Assembly: GCA_903873585.1 (NCBI GenBank)
Contig: CAIQOV010000001.1
Location: 1 to 36,368, forward strand
DNA: 36,368 nucleotides
Direction of reading: 5' to 3'
DNA from: an uncultured Rhodobacterales bacterium
GTDB taxonomy: Bacteria > Pseudomonadota > Alphaproteobacteria > Rhodobacterales > Rhodobacteraceae
The stretch's first letter is position 1. Every line of letters starts with the position of its first letter. A program made the translations under genes and the position numbers. Shown here in pieces: positions 16,185 through 26,843 of the stretch. The notes beneath the pieces were generated by a model that saw only the letters and a program-made list of their open reading frames with translations, made no database searches and had not been told where the DNA came from.

Positions 16185-16649
16185 CTAGGGCTTGGCCGCC
16201 CCATACAGCGGCACGGTCGAGATCGACATCTTGGCACTGCCTTGGGTCAGATCATTGGCGTGGGTCAGATAGATCAGCACCTGATTTTTCTGATCAAAGA
16301 TCCGCGTCACGTTCAACGATTTGAAGATGAGTGAGGTCGAGCGGCTGAACACCGCCTCGCCCTGCGGCGAGGTGTCAATATCGCCCAGCTTCAGCGGCCC
16401 TGTCTGACGGCACGCGATGGACGCGTTCGACGGGTCTTCAAACCAGTTGCCATTCGACAGCCTGTCAATCACCGAACGGTCAAAATAGGCCACGTGGCAG
16501 GTCACGCCAGCCACCTTAGGGTCGGCAATCGCCTCGATCACGATGTCATTGCCCGTCCAATCCACGCCCACACGGCCGACTTCCTCGGCAAGGGCAGGGG
16601 TGGCACATAAGAGCAGCAGGCCAAGGGTAAGGGTGCGAAAGATTTTCTC
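16185..16649 (-). CDS. creA: CreA-family protein with a disrupted or non-canonical start
   Basis: The core GVDWTGNDIVIEAIADPKV is the hallmark of the CreA family (E. coli CreA, function unknown, exported). The frame also encodes a good signal peptide, FRTLTLGLLLLCATPALA then EEVGRV (about 16578-16640), upstream of the first canonical start (GTG 16569-16571). No ATG, GTG or TTG lies between that signal peptide and the in-frame stop at 16650-16652. A GTG at 16651-16653 would fit if one A were removed from the run at 16643-16646. A one-base indel, real or from sequencing, is the simplest reading. The frame is given as open up to 16649; without repair the product would start at 16571 (128 aa, no signal peptide). 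Confidence 0.75.
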   Translation of the reverse strand, partial: EKIFRTLTLGLLLLCATPALAEEVGRVGVDWTGNDIVIEAIADPKVAGVTCHVAYFDRSVIDRLSNGNWFEDPSNASIACRQTGPLKLGDIDTSPQGEAVFSRSTSLIFKSLNVTRIFDQKNQVLIYLTHANDLTQGSAKMSISTVPLYGAAKP

Positions 16650-16729
16650 TCACGAATACAAAACTGTTGAAATCCTCATTTATGCAGAGGCGGTTGCCAA
16701 TCAAGGGGGCAAGCCTGCGCTGGTAGACC

Positions 16730-16816
16730 CTTGTGCACAAGGCTTGTGCCTAAGCCTACGAAATAGCGCAATTTCGCCCGCCCTTGGTTGACCCCGCGAT
16801 GGGCTGGGGGTAAACG
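16730..16816 (+). promoter_or_regulatory. Probable nuo operon promoter and operator region
   Basis: TTGACC (16788-16793) and TAAACG (16811-16816) are 17 bases apart and could be a weak sigma-70 promoter 63 bases before nuoA. Upstream lies a perfect 12-base palindrome CTTGTGCACAAG (16730-16741), whose arm CTTGTGC recurs at 16743-16749. Symmetric sites there could bind a regulator of the operon. These are by-eye assignments. Confidence 0.3.
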
Positions 16817-16878
16817 GGGCGCAAGTTTGGAAGGGGCCGTGTGTGGCGCTTTCATGATATCGGATGAAGGAGCCCCTC

Positions 16879-17768
<890 letters not shown>

Positions 17769-17777
17769 GGGGGCATC

Positions 17778-18371
17778 ATGGCACTGAATTTGACCGACCT
17801 TGCCGCTGCCCTGTCCACCCGCGCCGGCGTTATCAGCGCGGTTGAGGCGTTTGGCGAACTGACCGTGACCGTGGCTTTGGGCAACCTGCTTGACCTGATG
17901 GGGCATCTTAAGGCTGACCCCTCCACCCGCATGACCAGCCTTATTGACATCACGGCTGTTGACCATCCCGAACGCGCTGACCGCTTCGATGTGGTGTATC
18001 ACCTGCTGTCGATGTACACCAACGGCCGCATCCGCGTGAAAGCCCATGTCGCTGACACGGCCATGGTGCCCTCGCTGATCAGCGTTTACCCTGCCGCCAA
18101 TTGGTTCGAACGCGAAGTATACGACCTGTTCGGCATTCTCTTCAGCGGCCACCCTGACCTGCGCCGCATCCTGACCGACTACGGCTTTCGCGGCCATCCG
18201 CTGCGCAAAGATTTCCCGACCACCGGCTACACCGAAGTGCGCTATGACGAGGTGCAAAAGCGTGTGGTCTATGAACCGGTCAAACTGGTGCAAGAATACC
18301 GTCAGTTCGATTTCATGAGCCCATGGGAGGGTGCGCAATACATCCTTCCGGGCGACGAAAAGAAGGCTTGA
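17778..18371 (+). CDS. nuoC: NADH-quinone oxidoreductase subunit C
   Basis: A 197-residue subunit (30 kDa homologue) of the hydrophilic arm, not fused to NuoD. The family signature [20 protein letters not shown] (about residues 108-127) and [19 protein letters not shown] are intact. GGGGG precedes the ATG, and the gene starts 9 bases after nuoB. Confidence 0.97.
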   Translation: MALNLTDLAAALSTRAGVISAVEAFGELTVTVALGNLLDLMGHLKADPSTRMTSLIDITAVDHPERADRFDVVYHLLSMYTNGRIRVKAHVADTAMVPSLISVYPAANWFEREVYDLFGILFSGHPDLRRILTDYGFRGHPLRKDFPTTGYTEVRYDEVQKRVVYEPVKLVQEYRQFDFMSPWEGAQYILPGDEKKA

Positions 18372-18374
18372 AAC

Positions 18375-19616
18375 ATGGACGGCGAACTCCGGCAGAACCA
18401 TTACGACGACGGCTCGGTTGATCTGGAAACGGGCGAGCAGCGCATTCGCAATTTCAACATCAACTTCGGCCCGCAACACCCCGCAGCGCACGGCGTTTTG
18501 CGCTTGGTGCTGGAACTTGACGGCGAGATTGTGGAACGCTGCGATCCCCATATCGGCTTGCTGCACCGTGGCACCGAAAAGCTGATGGAAAGCCGCACCT
18601 ATCTGCAAAACCTGCCCTATTTCGACCGGCTGGATTATGTGGCCCCAATGAACCAAGAACACGCTTGGTGCTTGGCCATCGAACGTCTGACAGGCACAGT
18701 CGTGCCGCGCCGCGCCAGCCTGATCCGTGTGCTGTTTTGCGAAATTGGCCGCGTGCTGAACCATATCCTCAACACCACGACCCAAGCGATGGATGTCGGC
18801 GCTTTGACCCCGCCGCTGTGGGGCTTTGAAGAGCGTGAAAAGCTGATGGGCTTTTATGAACGCGCATCGGGTGCACGTTTGCACGCCGCCTATTTCCGCC
18901 CCGGTGGGGTGCACCAAGACCTGACGCCGCAATTGCTGGACGATATGGAGGCTTGGTGTGACGGTTTCCAGCGCGTGCTGGATGACCTGCACGGGCTTTT
19001 GACTGAAAACCGCATCTTCAAACAGCGCAATGTGGATATCGGCATCATCACCGAAGCTGACGTTCAGGCTTGGGGCTTTTCGGGCGTCATGGCGCGCGGT
19101 TCGGGCCTTGCGTGGGATCTGCGCCGCAGCCAACCTTACGAATGCTATGACGAGTTTGATTTCAAAATCGCCACCGGCAAAAACGGCGACTGCTATGACC
19201 GCTATCTGGTGCGCATGGCCGAGATGGAGGAATCCACCTCGATCATCCGTCAAGCCGTGGCCAAACTGCGTGAACCTGCGGCCCAAACCGATATTCTGGC
19301 GCGCGGCAAGCTGACACCGCCGAAGCGGGCGGATATGAAAACCTCGATGGAAAGCCTGATCCATCACTTCAAGCTGTACACCGAAGGATTCCACGTTCCC
19401 GCCGGTGAAGTTTACGCCGCCGTTGAAGCCCCCAAGGGCGAGTTTGGCGTGTATCTGGTGGCAGATGGTACGAACAAACCCTACCGCGCCAAACTGCGCG
19501 CACCGGGCTTCTTGCACCTGCAAGCGCTTGATTTCATGTGCAAAGGCCACCAACTGGCCGACGTTTCCGCCATCATCGGCACCATGGACATCGTTTTTGG
19601 AGAGGTTGACCGCTGA
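18375..19616 (+). CDS. nuoD: NADH-quinone oxidoreductase subunit D (49 kDa)
   Basis: A 413-residue subunit that forms the quinone-binding pocket with Nuo[21 protein letters not shown] (near residue 33) contains the quinone-site His in [22 protein letters not shown] and the C-terminal [16 protein letters not shown] are typical. It starts 3 bases after nuoC and shares a base with nuoE (TGATG). The length matches stand-alone NuoD. Confidence 0.98.
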   Translation: MDGELRQNHYDDGSVDLETGEQRIRNFNINFGPQHPAAHGVLRLVLELDGEIVERCDPHIGLLHRGTEKLMESRTYLQNLPYFDRLDYVAPMNQEHAWCLAIERLTGTVVPRRASLIRVLFCEIGRVLNHILNTTTQAMDVGALTPPLWGFEEREKLMGFYERASGARLHAAYFRPGGVHQDLTPQLLDDMEAWCDGFQRVLDDLHGLLTENRIFKQRNVDIGIITEADVQAWGFSGVMARGSGLAWDLRRSQPYECYDEFDFKIATGKNGDCYDRYLVRMAEMEESTSIIRQAVAKLREPAAQTDILARGKLTPPKRADMKTSMESLIHHFKLYTEGFHVPAGEVYAAVEAPKGEFGVYLVADGTNKPYRAKLRAPGFLHLQALDFMCKGHQLADVSAIIGTMDIVFGEVDR

Positions 19617-20338
19617 TGCTGCGCCGCTTGCACAAAGACCAACCCGCCTCTTTCGCCTTCACCGAAAAGAACCATGAATGGGCCAAGGGGCAGATTTCGA
19701 AATACCCCGAAGGCCGCCAAGCCAGCGCCATCATTCCGCTGTTGTGGCGCGCGCAAGAACAAGAAGGCTGGCTGACCCGCCCTGCGATTGAACTGGTCGC
19801 CGATATGCTGGGCATGGCCTATATCCGCGCTTTGGAAGTGGCGACGTTTTACTTTATGTTCCAACTTCAACCGGTTGGTTCAATTGCGCATATCCAGATT
19901 TGCGGCACGACCACCTGCATGATTTGCGGCGCAGAAGAGCTGGTTGCTGTGGCGAAAGAGCTGATCTCGCCCCACGCGCACACTTTGTCAGCCGATGGTA
20001 AATTCTCGTGGGAAGAGGTCGAATGTATGGGCGCTTGCGCCAATGCGCCGATGGCCCAGATCGGCAAGGATTATTACGAAGACCTCACCGCCGATATGCT
20101 GCGCGACCTGATTGCGCGTTTCTCGAACGGCGAGGTGCCGGTTCCCGGCCCGCAGAATGGCCGCTATGCGGCGGAACCGCTGTCGGGGCTGACCAGCTTG
20201 AAAGATTTCGAAAGCGGCAAAAAGCAATACAATGCCTCGGCCCAAGCGGCGGTGGATATTGGCGATACAGTCAAGCGTATTGATGGGTCTGAAGTGCCGA
20301 TTTTGACACCGTGGCTTAAGGGCCGCGCAACAGCGTAA
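19616..20338 (+). CDS. nuoE: NADH-quinone oxidoreductase subunit E (24 kDa)
   Basis: A 240-residue subunit with the [2Fe-2S] cluster N1a of the NADH module. The four ligands are Cys96 and Cys101 (CGTTTC) and Cys137 and Cys141 (CMGAC). A C-terminal extension of about 65 residues beyond the E. coli length, rich in Gly, Ser and Lys, is usual for the alphaproteobacterial form. ATG 19616 overlaps the nuoD stop, so translation is coupled. Confidence 0.96.
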   Translation: MLRRLHKDQPASFAFTEKNHEWAKGQISKYPEGRQASAIIPLLWRAQEQEGWLTRPAIELVADMLGMAYIRALEVATFYFMFQLQPVGSIAHIQICGTTTCMICGAEELVAVAKELISPHAHTLSADGKFSWEEVECMGACANAPMAQIGKDYYEDLTADMLRDLIARFSNGEVPVPGPQNGRYAAEPLSGLTSLKDFESGKKQYNASAQAAVDIGDTVKRIDGSEVPILTPWLKGRATA

Positions 20339-20348
20339 GGGGGCGGAT

Positions 20349-20573
20349 ATGAGCGATCATCACGCAGCGGCTTCCGAAGGGGCAAAGGCGTCGAACTGGC
20401 TTTGGGCCTTGGTGGCTGCGGTCGTCACAGCGGCGGTTGGCACTTGGTTGACCGGCATGGCGCTGCAAGGTGCCGTGCTTTTGGGCGGCACCGTCTTTGT
20501 CGTCTACGCCGTGGTTCTTGCCCAGTTCTGGGAAGACCCGCCCCACGGCGACGCGCATGATCACGGGCACTAG
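20349..20573 (+). CDS. Small His-rich two-helix membrane protein in the nuo operon
   Basis: A 74-residue protein with predicted membrane helices at about residues 16-36 and 41-60. It is flanked by histidine-rich ends: SDHH at residues 2-5 and HGDAHDHGH at 66-74. I do not recognise a named family. AAGGGGGCGGAT precedes the ATG and it starts 10 bases after nuoE. Its position among complex I genes suggests an accessory or assembly role, and the His tail could bind a metal; both are inference. Confidence 0.8.
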   Translation: MSDHHAAASEGAKASNWLWALVAAVVTAAVGTWLTGMALQGAVLLGGTVFVVYAVVLAQFWEDPPHGDAHDHGH

Positions 20574-20577
20574 GCAC

Positions 20578-20790
20578 ATGGCCCCCACCCAACCCAACGG
20601 CAGTTTTGAAGCGCGGCTGATTGCCGTGGTTATTGCCCTTGCGGCTTTGCTGTGGTTGGGCGTGGAATACATCGGCGGGCAAATGAACTGGCCGCCCAAG
20701 TTTGTCTTTCTGGCAGACCTGTCTGCCGGTGCCGCCTTTCTTTGGGCGATGATTGCAACCTACCGGCTTTGGCGCAAACGTCAGGCGTAA
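20578..20790 (+). CDS. DUF5337-like small membrane protein
   Basis: A 70-residue protein with two hydrophobic segments (about residues 14-30 and 41-60) and a basic C-terminus YRLWRKRQA. The layout SFEARLIAVVIALAALLWLG resembles DUF5337, a small family I associate with Rhodobacteraceae nuo operons; the assignment is from memory. ATG 20578 is chosen because the hydrophobic domain starts just after it. A longer in-frame start at 20470 lies inside the preceding gene. It may be a complex I accessory subunit. Confidence 0.75.
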   Translation: MAPTQPNGSFEARLIAVVIALAALLWLGVEYIGGQMNWPPKFVFLADLSAGAAFLWAMIATYRLWRKRQA

Positions 20791-20825
20791 TAGGCCCAAT
20801 GGGCCGGGAATGAAGGAACGGGCAG

Positions 20826-22121
20826 ATGCTCAAGGATCAGGACCGCATCTTTACCAATCTGTACGGGATGCATAACCGCACCCTGCAAGGCGCGCGCAAG
20901 CGGGGCCATTGGGATGGCACGGCGGGCATTCTGGCCTTGGGCCGCGATAAGATTGTCGAGATTGTCAAAGCATCCGGCCTGCGCGGGCGCGGTGGGGCAG
21001 GGTTCCCGACGGGGCTGAAGTGGTCATTCATGCCCAAGGCATCCGACGGGCGGCCTTCGTATTTGGTCATCAACGCCGACGAATCCGAACCGGGTACGTG
21101 CAAAGACCGCGAGATTATGCGCCACGATCCCCACACGCTGATCGAAGGCGCACTGATCGCGTCTTTTGCGATGCGGGCGAACAATTGCTACATCTACATT
21201 CGCGGCGAATACATCCGCGAGCGTGAGGCGCTGCAAGCCGCCATCGACGAATGCTATGATGCGGGTCTGTTGGGCAAAAACGCCTGCGGGTCGGGCTATG
21301 ACTTTGATCTGTACCTGCACCACGGCGCTGGCGCTTATATCTGCGGCGAAGAAACCGCCCTTTTGGAAAGCCTTGAAGGCAAAAAGGGCATGCCCCGCAT
21401 GAAGCCGCCGTTTCCGGCCGGCGCTGGCCTTTATGGTTGCCCCACCACGGTGAACAATGTGGAATCCATCGCTGTTGTGCCAACGATTCTGCGCCGTGGG
21501 GCCGAATGGTTCGCTGGCTTTGGCCGCCCCAACAACACGGGCACCAAGCTGTTTGGCATCTCTGGCCATGTGAACAACCCTTGCGTGGTCGAAGAGGCCA
21601 TGTCGATCACGCTGCGCGAATTGCTGGAAGAGCATTGCGGCGGCGTGCGCGGTGGGTGGAAGAACTTGAAAGCGGTTATTCCGGGCGGGTCATCGGTGCC
21701 GATGCTGACCGCTTCGCAATGTGACGATGCGATCATGGATTTTGATTGGCTGCGCGAACAACGCTCTGGTCTTGGAACAGCGGCGGTGATCGTGATGGAT
21801 CAGCAAACCGATGTGATCAAAGCGATCTGGCGCTTGTCGAAGTTTTATAAGCACGAATCCTGCGGCCAGTGCACGCCGTGCCGCGAAGGCACGGGCTGGA
21901 TGATGCGCGTGATGGAGCGGATCGTGAAAGGTGATGCCGAGTTGGAAGAGATCGACATGTTGCTGTCGGTCACCAAACAGGTCGAAGGCCACACGATCTG
22001 CGCGCTAGGCGATGCGGCGGCTTGGCCGATCCAAGGCTTGGTGCGCGCCTTCCGCAATGAGATTGAGGACCGCATCAAATACAAAAAAACCGGCCGCGTC
22101 AGCGCCATTGCGGCAGAGTAA
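20826..22121 (+). CDS. nuoF: NADH-quinone oxidoreductase subunit F (NADH/FMN subunit)
   Basis: This 431-residue subunit oxidises NADH with FMN. The flavin/NADH-binding [18 protein letters not shown] lies near residue 55. Ligands of [4Fe-4S] cluster N3 are Cys346, Cys349 and Cys352 (CGQCTPC) and Cys392 (HTICALGD). AAGGA is eight bases before the ATG. The length and motifs are normal. Confidence 0.98.
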   Translation: MLKDQDRIFTNLYGMHNRTLQGARKRGHWDGTAGILALGRDKIVEIVKASGLRGRGGAGFPTGLKWSFMPKASDGRPSYLVINADESEPGTCKDREIMRHDPHTLIEGALIASFAMRANNCYIYIRGEYIREREALQAAIDECYDAGLLGKNACGSGYDFDLYLHHGAGAYICGEETALLESLEGKKGMPRMKPPFPAGAGLYGCPTTVNNVESIAVVPTILRRGAEWFAGFGRPNNTGTKLFGISGHVNNPCVVEEAMSITLRELLEEHCGGVRGGWKNLKAVIPGGSSVPMLTASQCDDAIMDFDWLREQRSGLGTAAVIVMDQQTDVIKAIWRLSKFYKHESCGQCTPCREGTGWMMRVMERIVKGDAELEEIDMLLSVTKQVEGHTICALGDAAAWPIQGLVRAFRNEIEDRIKYKKTGRVSAIAAE

Positions 22122-22143
22122 GGCGATGCGCAGGGGTTTTGCC

Positions 22144-22557
22144 ATGATGAACAAGGTCGCCATCGCCATGGCTCTGGCGGGCTTAACGCTCGCCGCACCT
22201 GCTTTGGCTGGCCCAGTTCCCATGGCGCAAAACGCCCATATCAACGATGAACTGCGCGCGGGTTTTGCGGGCGACATTCTGCGCAAGACCTGCCCGACCA
22301 TCTCGGCGCGGATGCTGGTGGTGATGGGGCGGTTGTGGGATTTGAAATCTTACGCCGAAGCGCAGGGCTATACGGGCGCAGATTACGACGCCTTTCGCAG
22401 CGATCCAGTGCAAAAAAAGCGCCTGAAAGACGAAGCCGCAGCCTACCTTGCCACCGCAGGGGCCAAGGAGGGTGACGTTGAAAGCTACTGCGCCGTGGGC
22501 GAGGCCGAGATTGCCAAGAAAACGCCCTTGGGCACATTGCTGCGGTCAAGCCGATGA
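22144..22557 (+). CDS. DUF5333-like exported protein in the nuo operon
   Basis: A 137-residue protein with a Sec-type signal peptide (KVAIAMALAGLTLAAPALA, likely cut after residue 22). The helical mature domain carries two cysteines, Cys50 in KTCPTISARM and Cys116 in SYCAVGEAEI, which could form a disulfide in the periplasm. The pattern matches DUF5333 as I recall it from Rhodobacteraceae nuo operons. ATG 22144 has CAGGGG seven bases upstream; ATG 22126 in frame is less well placed. Its role is unknown, but the location suggests a periplasm-side partner of complex I. Confidence 0.8.
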   Translation: MMNKVAIAMALAGLTLAAPALAGPVPMAQNAHINDELRAGFAGDILRKTCPTISARMLVVMGRLWDLKSYAEAQGYTGADYDAFRSDPVQKKRLKDEAAAYLATAGAKEGDVESYCAVGEAEIAKKTPLGTLLRSSR

Positions 22558-22745
22558 GCGCGGTTGTAACCCACAGCCCCTTGGCGCAAGCCCTGCTTGT
22601 ACCAACAGAATTTTTCTCGCGCACTGTCGCACAGTGGCGAAAACCCGTTGCCAAGACGGCGCGAAAAGCAGATGAACCGCACCAAGCGAAGCGGGCGGCT
22701 TTTGCCCCCTGTGACGCGCGCGGCCAAAGCGGAAGGACCACCTGA
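22554..22745 (+). CDS. Possible 63-residue protein bridging the DUF5333 gene and nuoG
   Basis: The ATG overlaps the stop of the preceding gene (ATGA) and the frame ends one base before the nuoG start, so it fills the gap exactly. The product is polar and basic with no membrane helix, signal or known motif. No ribosome-binding site is visible, so it would depend on coupled re-initiation. It may be only untranslated spacer. Confidence 0.2.
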   Translation: MSAVVTHSPLAQALLVPTEFFSRTVAQWRKPVAKTARKADEPHQAKRAAFAPCDARGQSGRTT

Positions 22746-22746
22746 G

Positions 22747-24753
22747 ATGTCGAACCTGAAAAAGCTGATCATCGACGGGATCGAAGTCGAAGTTGATCCG
22801 GCCATGACCCTCATTCAGGCCGCCGAAGTGGCGGGCGTTGAAATTCCGCGCTTTTGCTATCACGAACGGCTGACCATCGCCGGCAACTGCCGGATGTGCT
22901 TGGTCGAGGTTGTCGGCGGCCCGCCCAAGCCTGCGGCCTCCTGTGCGATGCAGGTCAAAGACTTGCGCGGTGGGCCGAACGGTGAACCTGCCGTGGTCAA
23001 AACCAACTCGCCCATGGTCAAAAAGGCCCGCGAAGGCGTGATGGAGTTTTTGCTGATCAACCATCCGCTCGATTGCCCGATTTGCGACCAAGGGGGCGAA
23101 TGCGACCTGCAAGATCAGGCTATGGCTTACGGGGTCGATTTCAGCCGCTACCGCGAACCCAAGCGCGCGTCTGAGGATTTGAACCTTGGCCCCTTGGTTG
23201 AAACCAAAATGACGCGCTGCATTTCGTGCACGCGCTGTGTGCGCTTTACGTCAGAAGTGGCGGGCATCACGCAGATGGGCCAAACCGGTCGCGGCGAAGA
23301 TGCGGAAATTACGTCATATTTGAACATGACCCTCGATTCCAACTTGCAGGGCAACATCATTGACCTGTGCCCCGTTGGCGCGCTGACATCCAAGCCCTAT
23401 GCCTTCACCGCCCGCCCGTGGGAGCTGACCAAGACCGAATCCATCGACGTGATGGATGCTTTGGGGTCAAACATCCGCATCGACACCAAGGGCCGCGAAG
23501 TGATGCGCATTCTGCCGCGCAACCATGACGGCGTGAATGAAGAGTGGATTTCCGACAAAACCCGTTTCATCTGGGACGGCTTGCGCCGCCAGCGTCTAGA
23601 CACGCCCTATATCCGCGAAAACGGCAAGCTGCGCAAAGCGGGCTGGGGTGAGGCGCTGGTGAAAGTGGCCGCTGCGATGGCGGGCAAAAAGGTTCTGGGC
23701 CTTGTGGGCGATCTGGCTCCGGTCGAAGCGGCGTTTTCGCTCAAAGCCTTGGTGGAATCGTTGGGTGGGCAAGTTGAATGCCGCACCGATGGCGCGCGTT
23801 TGCCGATTGGCAACCGCTCGGCCTATGTGGGCAATGCGGCGATTGGCGATATTGATGATGCCCGCACGATCTGGCTGATCGGCACGAACCCGCGTTTGGA
23901 AGCCCCCGTTTTGAACGCCCGCCTGCGTAAGGCTTGGACAAAGAACGCCAATATCTCGTTGATCGGGCCCGCGGCGGATTTGACCTATGAGTACACCCAC
24001 GCTGGAACCGACCGCGCCGCTTTGGCCGCGGCTGTGGCCAATGCCACCCAAACGGGCGGTTTGGTGATCGTGGGGCAGGGCGCTGTTGGTGAGGCTGACG
24101 GCGAGGCTGTTTTGGCCCATGCCATGGCTTTGGCGGAAAAGATCGGCGGCAAGCTGCTGGTGCTGCACACCGCTGCATCGCGCGTAGGGGCCATGGATGT
24201 GGGTGCTGTCACCGAAGGCGGGCTGTTGGCCGCAGTTGAAGGCGCAGAAGTGATCTATAATTTGGGCGCGGATGAGGTAGACATCGCCGCTGGCCCCTTT
24301 GTGATCTATCAGGGCAGCCACGGCGACCGTGGGGCCAACCGTGCCGATGTGATCTTGCCTGCCGCCGCTTATACCGAAGAAAACGGCCTGTTCGTGAACA
24401 CCGAAGGTCGCCCGCAATTGGCGATGCGTGCGGGTTTTGCACCGGGTGAGGCGAAGGAAAACTGGGCTATCTTGCGGGCTTTGTCGGCTGAACTGGGCAA
24501 AACTTTGCCGTGGGATAGCCTGACCCAACTGCGCGCCGCACTTGTCGTCAAACACCCGCATCTGGGCGCGGTGGATCAGGTGGCCGATAACGGCTGGGCG
24601 CCCGTGGCCCTGCGTGACATGGGCACGGCCACCTTCCGCACCGTTTACAAAGCCTACTACATGACCAACCCTATCGCGCGGGCCTCGGCCACGATGGGGG
24701 AATTGGCGGCACTGGAAGCAGGCCGAGTTGCCCCGCAGATGGCGGCAGAATGA
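22747..24753 (+). CDS. nuoG: NADH-quinone oxidoreductase subunit G
   Basis: A 668-residue Fe-S subunit of the hydrophilic arm. Ligands in order are [2Fe-2S] N1b Cys37, Cys48, Cys51 and Cys66; N5 His106, Cys110, Cys113 and Cys119; N4 Cys158, Cys161, Cys164 and Cys208. A degenerate molybdopterin-oxidoreductase domain follows. The extra N7 cysteines found in some bacteria are absent. The start at 22747 is where homology begins ([11 protein letters not shown]), with GGAAGGA upstream. A 50-residue N-terminal extension from 22597 is rejected. Confidence 0.97.
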   Translation: MSNLKKLIIDGIEVEVDPAMTLIQAAEVAGVEIPRFCYHERLTIAGNCRMCLVEVVGGPPKPAASCAMQVKDLRGGPNGEPAVVKTNSPMVKKAREGVMEFLLINHPLDCPICDQGGECDLQDQAMAYGVDFSRYREPKRASEDLNLGPLVETKMTRCISCTRCVRFTSEVAGITQMGQTGRGEDAEITSYLNMTLDSNLQGNIIDLCPVGALTSKPYAFTARPWELTKTESIDVMDALGSNIRIDTKGREVMRILPRNHDGVNEEWISDKTRFIWDGLRRQRLDTPYIRENGKLRKAGWGEALVKVAAAMAGKKVLGLVGDLAPVEAAFSLKALVESLGGQVECRTDGARLPIGNRSAYVGNAAIGDIDDARTIWLIGTNPRLEAPVLNARLRKAWTKNANISLIGPAADLTYEYTHAGTDRAALAAAVANATQTGGLVIVGQGAVGEADGEAVLAHAMALAEKIGGKLLVLHTAASRVGAMDVGAVTEGGLLAAVEGAEVIYNLGADEVDIAAGPFVIYQGSHGDRGANRADVILPAAAYTEENGLFVNTEGRPQLAMRAGFAPGEAKENWAILRALSAELGKTLPWDSLTQLRAALVVKHPHLGAVDQVADNGWAPVALRDMGTATFRTVYKAYYMTNPIARASATMGELAALEAGRVAPQMAAE

Positions 24754-24878
24754 TGCGAGTTTGCATGAAAACCGCCCCCAAAAATGGTGAAACTTTGCTT
24801 GGGCGTGCTGTTTACAGAGCCACGGCTGCGTTAAGAACGACCACGACGCTGGCATTGCCTGCGACCATGGCCGCCTGA
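24753..24878 (+). CDS. Possible 41-residue micro-protein between nuoG and nuoH
   Basis: This short frame shares a base with the nuoG stop (TGATG) and ends 19 bases before nuoH, so it fills most of the 144-base gap. It reads [20 protein letters not shown], then [20 protein letters not shown] and a final Ala. It is basic and mildly amphipathic, with no recognised family. The nuoH ribosome-binding site (AGGACAGGA) lies just after its stop. Tiling with translational coupling is suggestive, not proof. Confidence 0.35.
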   Translation: MRVCMKTAPKNGETLLGRAVYRATAALRTTTTLALPATMAA

Positions 24879-24897
24879 AGGAAAGAGGACAGGAATT

Positions 24898-25932
24898 ATG
24901 GGTTTCTTTGCGACAGGGCTTGGCACGGCAGTGCTGTTGATTGCCCAAAGCCTGCTGATTGTGGCCTTTGTGATGATCAGCCTGCTGTTCTTGGTCTACG
25001 GCGATCGTAAGATCTGGGCCGCTGTGCAGATGCGGCGCGGCCCGAACGTGGTGGGTCCGTTTGGCTTGCTGCAAACCGTGGCCGATGCGTTGAAATATGT
25101 GGTCAAGGAAATCGTGGTCCCCGCAGGGGTTGACCGGCCTGTGTTCTTCTTGGCCCCGCTGTTGTCTTTTGTGCTGGCGATTTTGGCTTGGGCGGTTTTG
25201 CCCTTTAGCCCCGGTTGGATTTTGGCCGATATCAACGTGGCCGTGCTGTTCGTCTTCGCCGCCTCCTCGCTTGAAGTGTACGGCGTGATCATGGGTGGGT
25301 GGGCGTCAAACTCGAAATACGCCTTTCTTGGCTCGCTGCGTTCTGCCGCGCAGATGATCTCGTATGAGGTGTCGTTGGGCCTGATCATCATTGGGGTGAT
25401 CTTGTCGACAGGCTCGCTGTCGTTTGGCGCGATTGTTGAAGCGCAAAACACCGGCTACGGCCTGTTGGGCTGGTACTGGTTGCCGCACTTGCCGATGGTG
25501 GTGTTGTTCTTCATCTCGGCTTTGGCCGAAACCAACCGCCCGCCGTTTGACTTGCCCGAAGCGGAATCGGAACTGGTTGCGGGTTTTATGGTCGAATACT
25601 CCTCGACCCCGTATCTTTTGTTCATGGCCGGCGAATACATCGCCATCTTCCTGATGTGCGCTTTGATCACGCTGTTGTTCTTTGGCGGCTGGCTCTCGCC
25701 CATTCCGGGCATTCCAGATGGGGTGTTGTGGATGGTTGCCAAGATGTGGGTGTGGTTCTTTATGTTCGCCATGGTGAAGGCGATTGTGCCGCGCTATCGC
25801 TACGACCAATTGATGCGGATTGGTTGGAAAGTGTTCTTGCCCATGTCGCTGGCGTGGGTTGTGCTGGTGGCCTTCTTGGCCAAGTTTGAAATCCTCGGCC
25901 ACTTCTGGGCCCGCTACGCGATGGGGGGCTAA
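24898..25932 (+). CDS. nuoH: NADH-quinone oxidoreductase subunit H
   Basis: A 344-residue membrane subunit with about eight helices that links the hydrophilic arm and the proton channels and lines the quinone tunnel. Conserved loops include [20 protein letters not shown] (about residues 43-62), [15 protein letters not shown], and [20 protein letters not shown] with its acidic cluster. AGGA precedes the ATG. nuoI follows after 3 bases. Confidence 0.98.
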   Translation: MGFFATGLGTAVLLIAQSLLIVAFVMISLLFLVYGDRKIWAAVQMRRGPNVVGPFGLLQTVADALKYVVKEIVVPAGVDRPVFFLAPLLSFVLAILAWAVLPFSPGWILADINVAVLFVFAASSLEVYGVIMGGWASNSKYAFLGSLRSAAQMISYEVSLGLIIIGVILSTGSLSFGAIVEAQNTGYGLLGWYWLPHLPMVVLFFISALAETNRPPFDLPEAESELVAGFMVEYSSTPYLLFMAGEYIAIFLMCALITLLFFGGWLSPIPGIPDGVLWMVAKMWVWFFMFAMVKAIVPRYRYDQLMRIGWKVFLPMSLAWVVLVAFLAKFEILGHFWARYAMGG

Positions 25933-26429
<497 letters not shown>

Positions 26430-26430
<1 letters not shown>

Positions 26431-26843
26431 TGACCCAAGATTTCGCCAAACTCTTCCAAACGATGATGGAGCAGGGCCAAACCATGGCCCGCGCCTTCAC
26501 GCCCTCGGCCCTTGGCACCATAGACCCCAAGGCGTTTGAGGCGATGTTTCCCGCCATGCCCAAGGAAATGCTAGAGATGTTCTTTGGCAAGACCTTTAAC
26601 CCGCAAGGCTTGGATGCGCGCACCCGTTTCTTGGTGACAATCGCCGCCCAAACCGTACTTGGTCCGCTTGGCGAACCCCAATTGCGCCCGACCGTGCGCA
26701 ATGCTTTGGCCGCAGGGGCCACGGCGCGGGAGATTGCCGAAGTGATCTGGCAAATGTCGATGTTCGGCGGCTTGCCCGCCACCCAAAAGGCGCTGGAAAT
26801 AGCCCAAGCCGTCTTCACCGAAACCGAGGAGACCCAAGCATGA
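26430..26843 (+). CDS. Carboxymuconolactone-decarboxylase-like protein in the nuo operon
   Basis: A 137-residue all-helical protein. The AhpD/CMD-like core is [20 protein letters not shown] near residue 61, followed by [20 protein letters not shown] and [13 protein letters not shown]. It has no Cys at all, so the CxxC redox site of AhpD is absent and peroxidase-type activity is unlikely. The gene is coupled on both sides (TGATG with nuoI, ATGA with nuoJ). Its function in the complex I context is unknown. Confidence 0.8.

Noticed and set aside
22597-22746. Fifty-residue N-terminal extension of NuoG
   Set aside because: NuoG homology starts at 22747 with a ribosome-binding site. The extension is basic and unlike any NuoG N-terminus.
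23596-25074. 492-codon minus-strand frame
   Set aside because: It is antisense to nuoG and nuoH and has no recognisable domain or ribosome-binding site.
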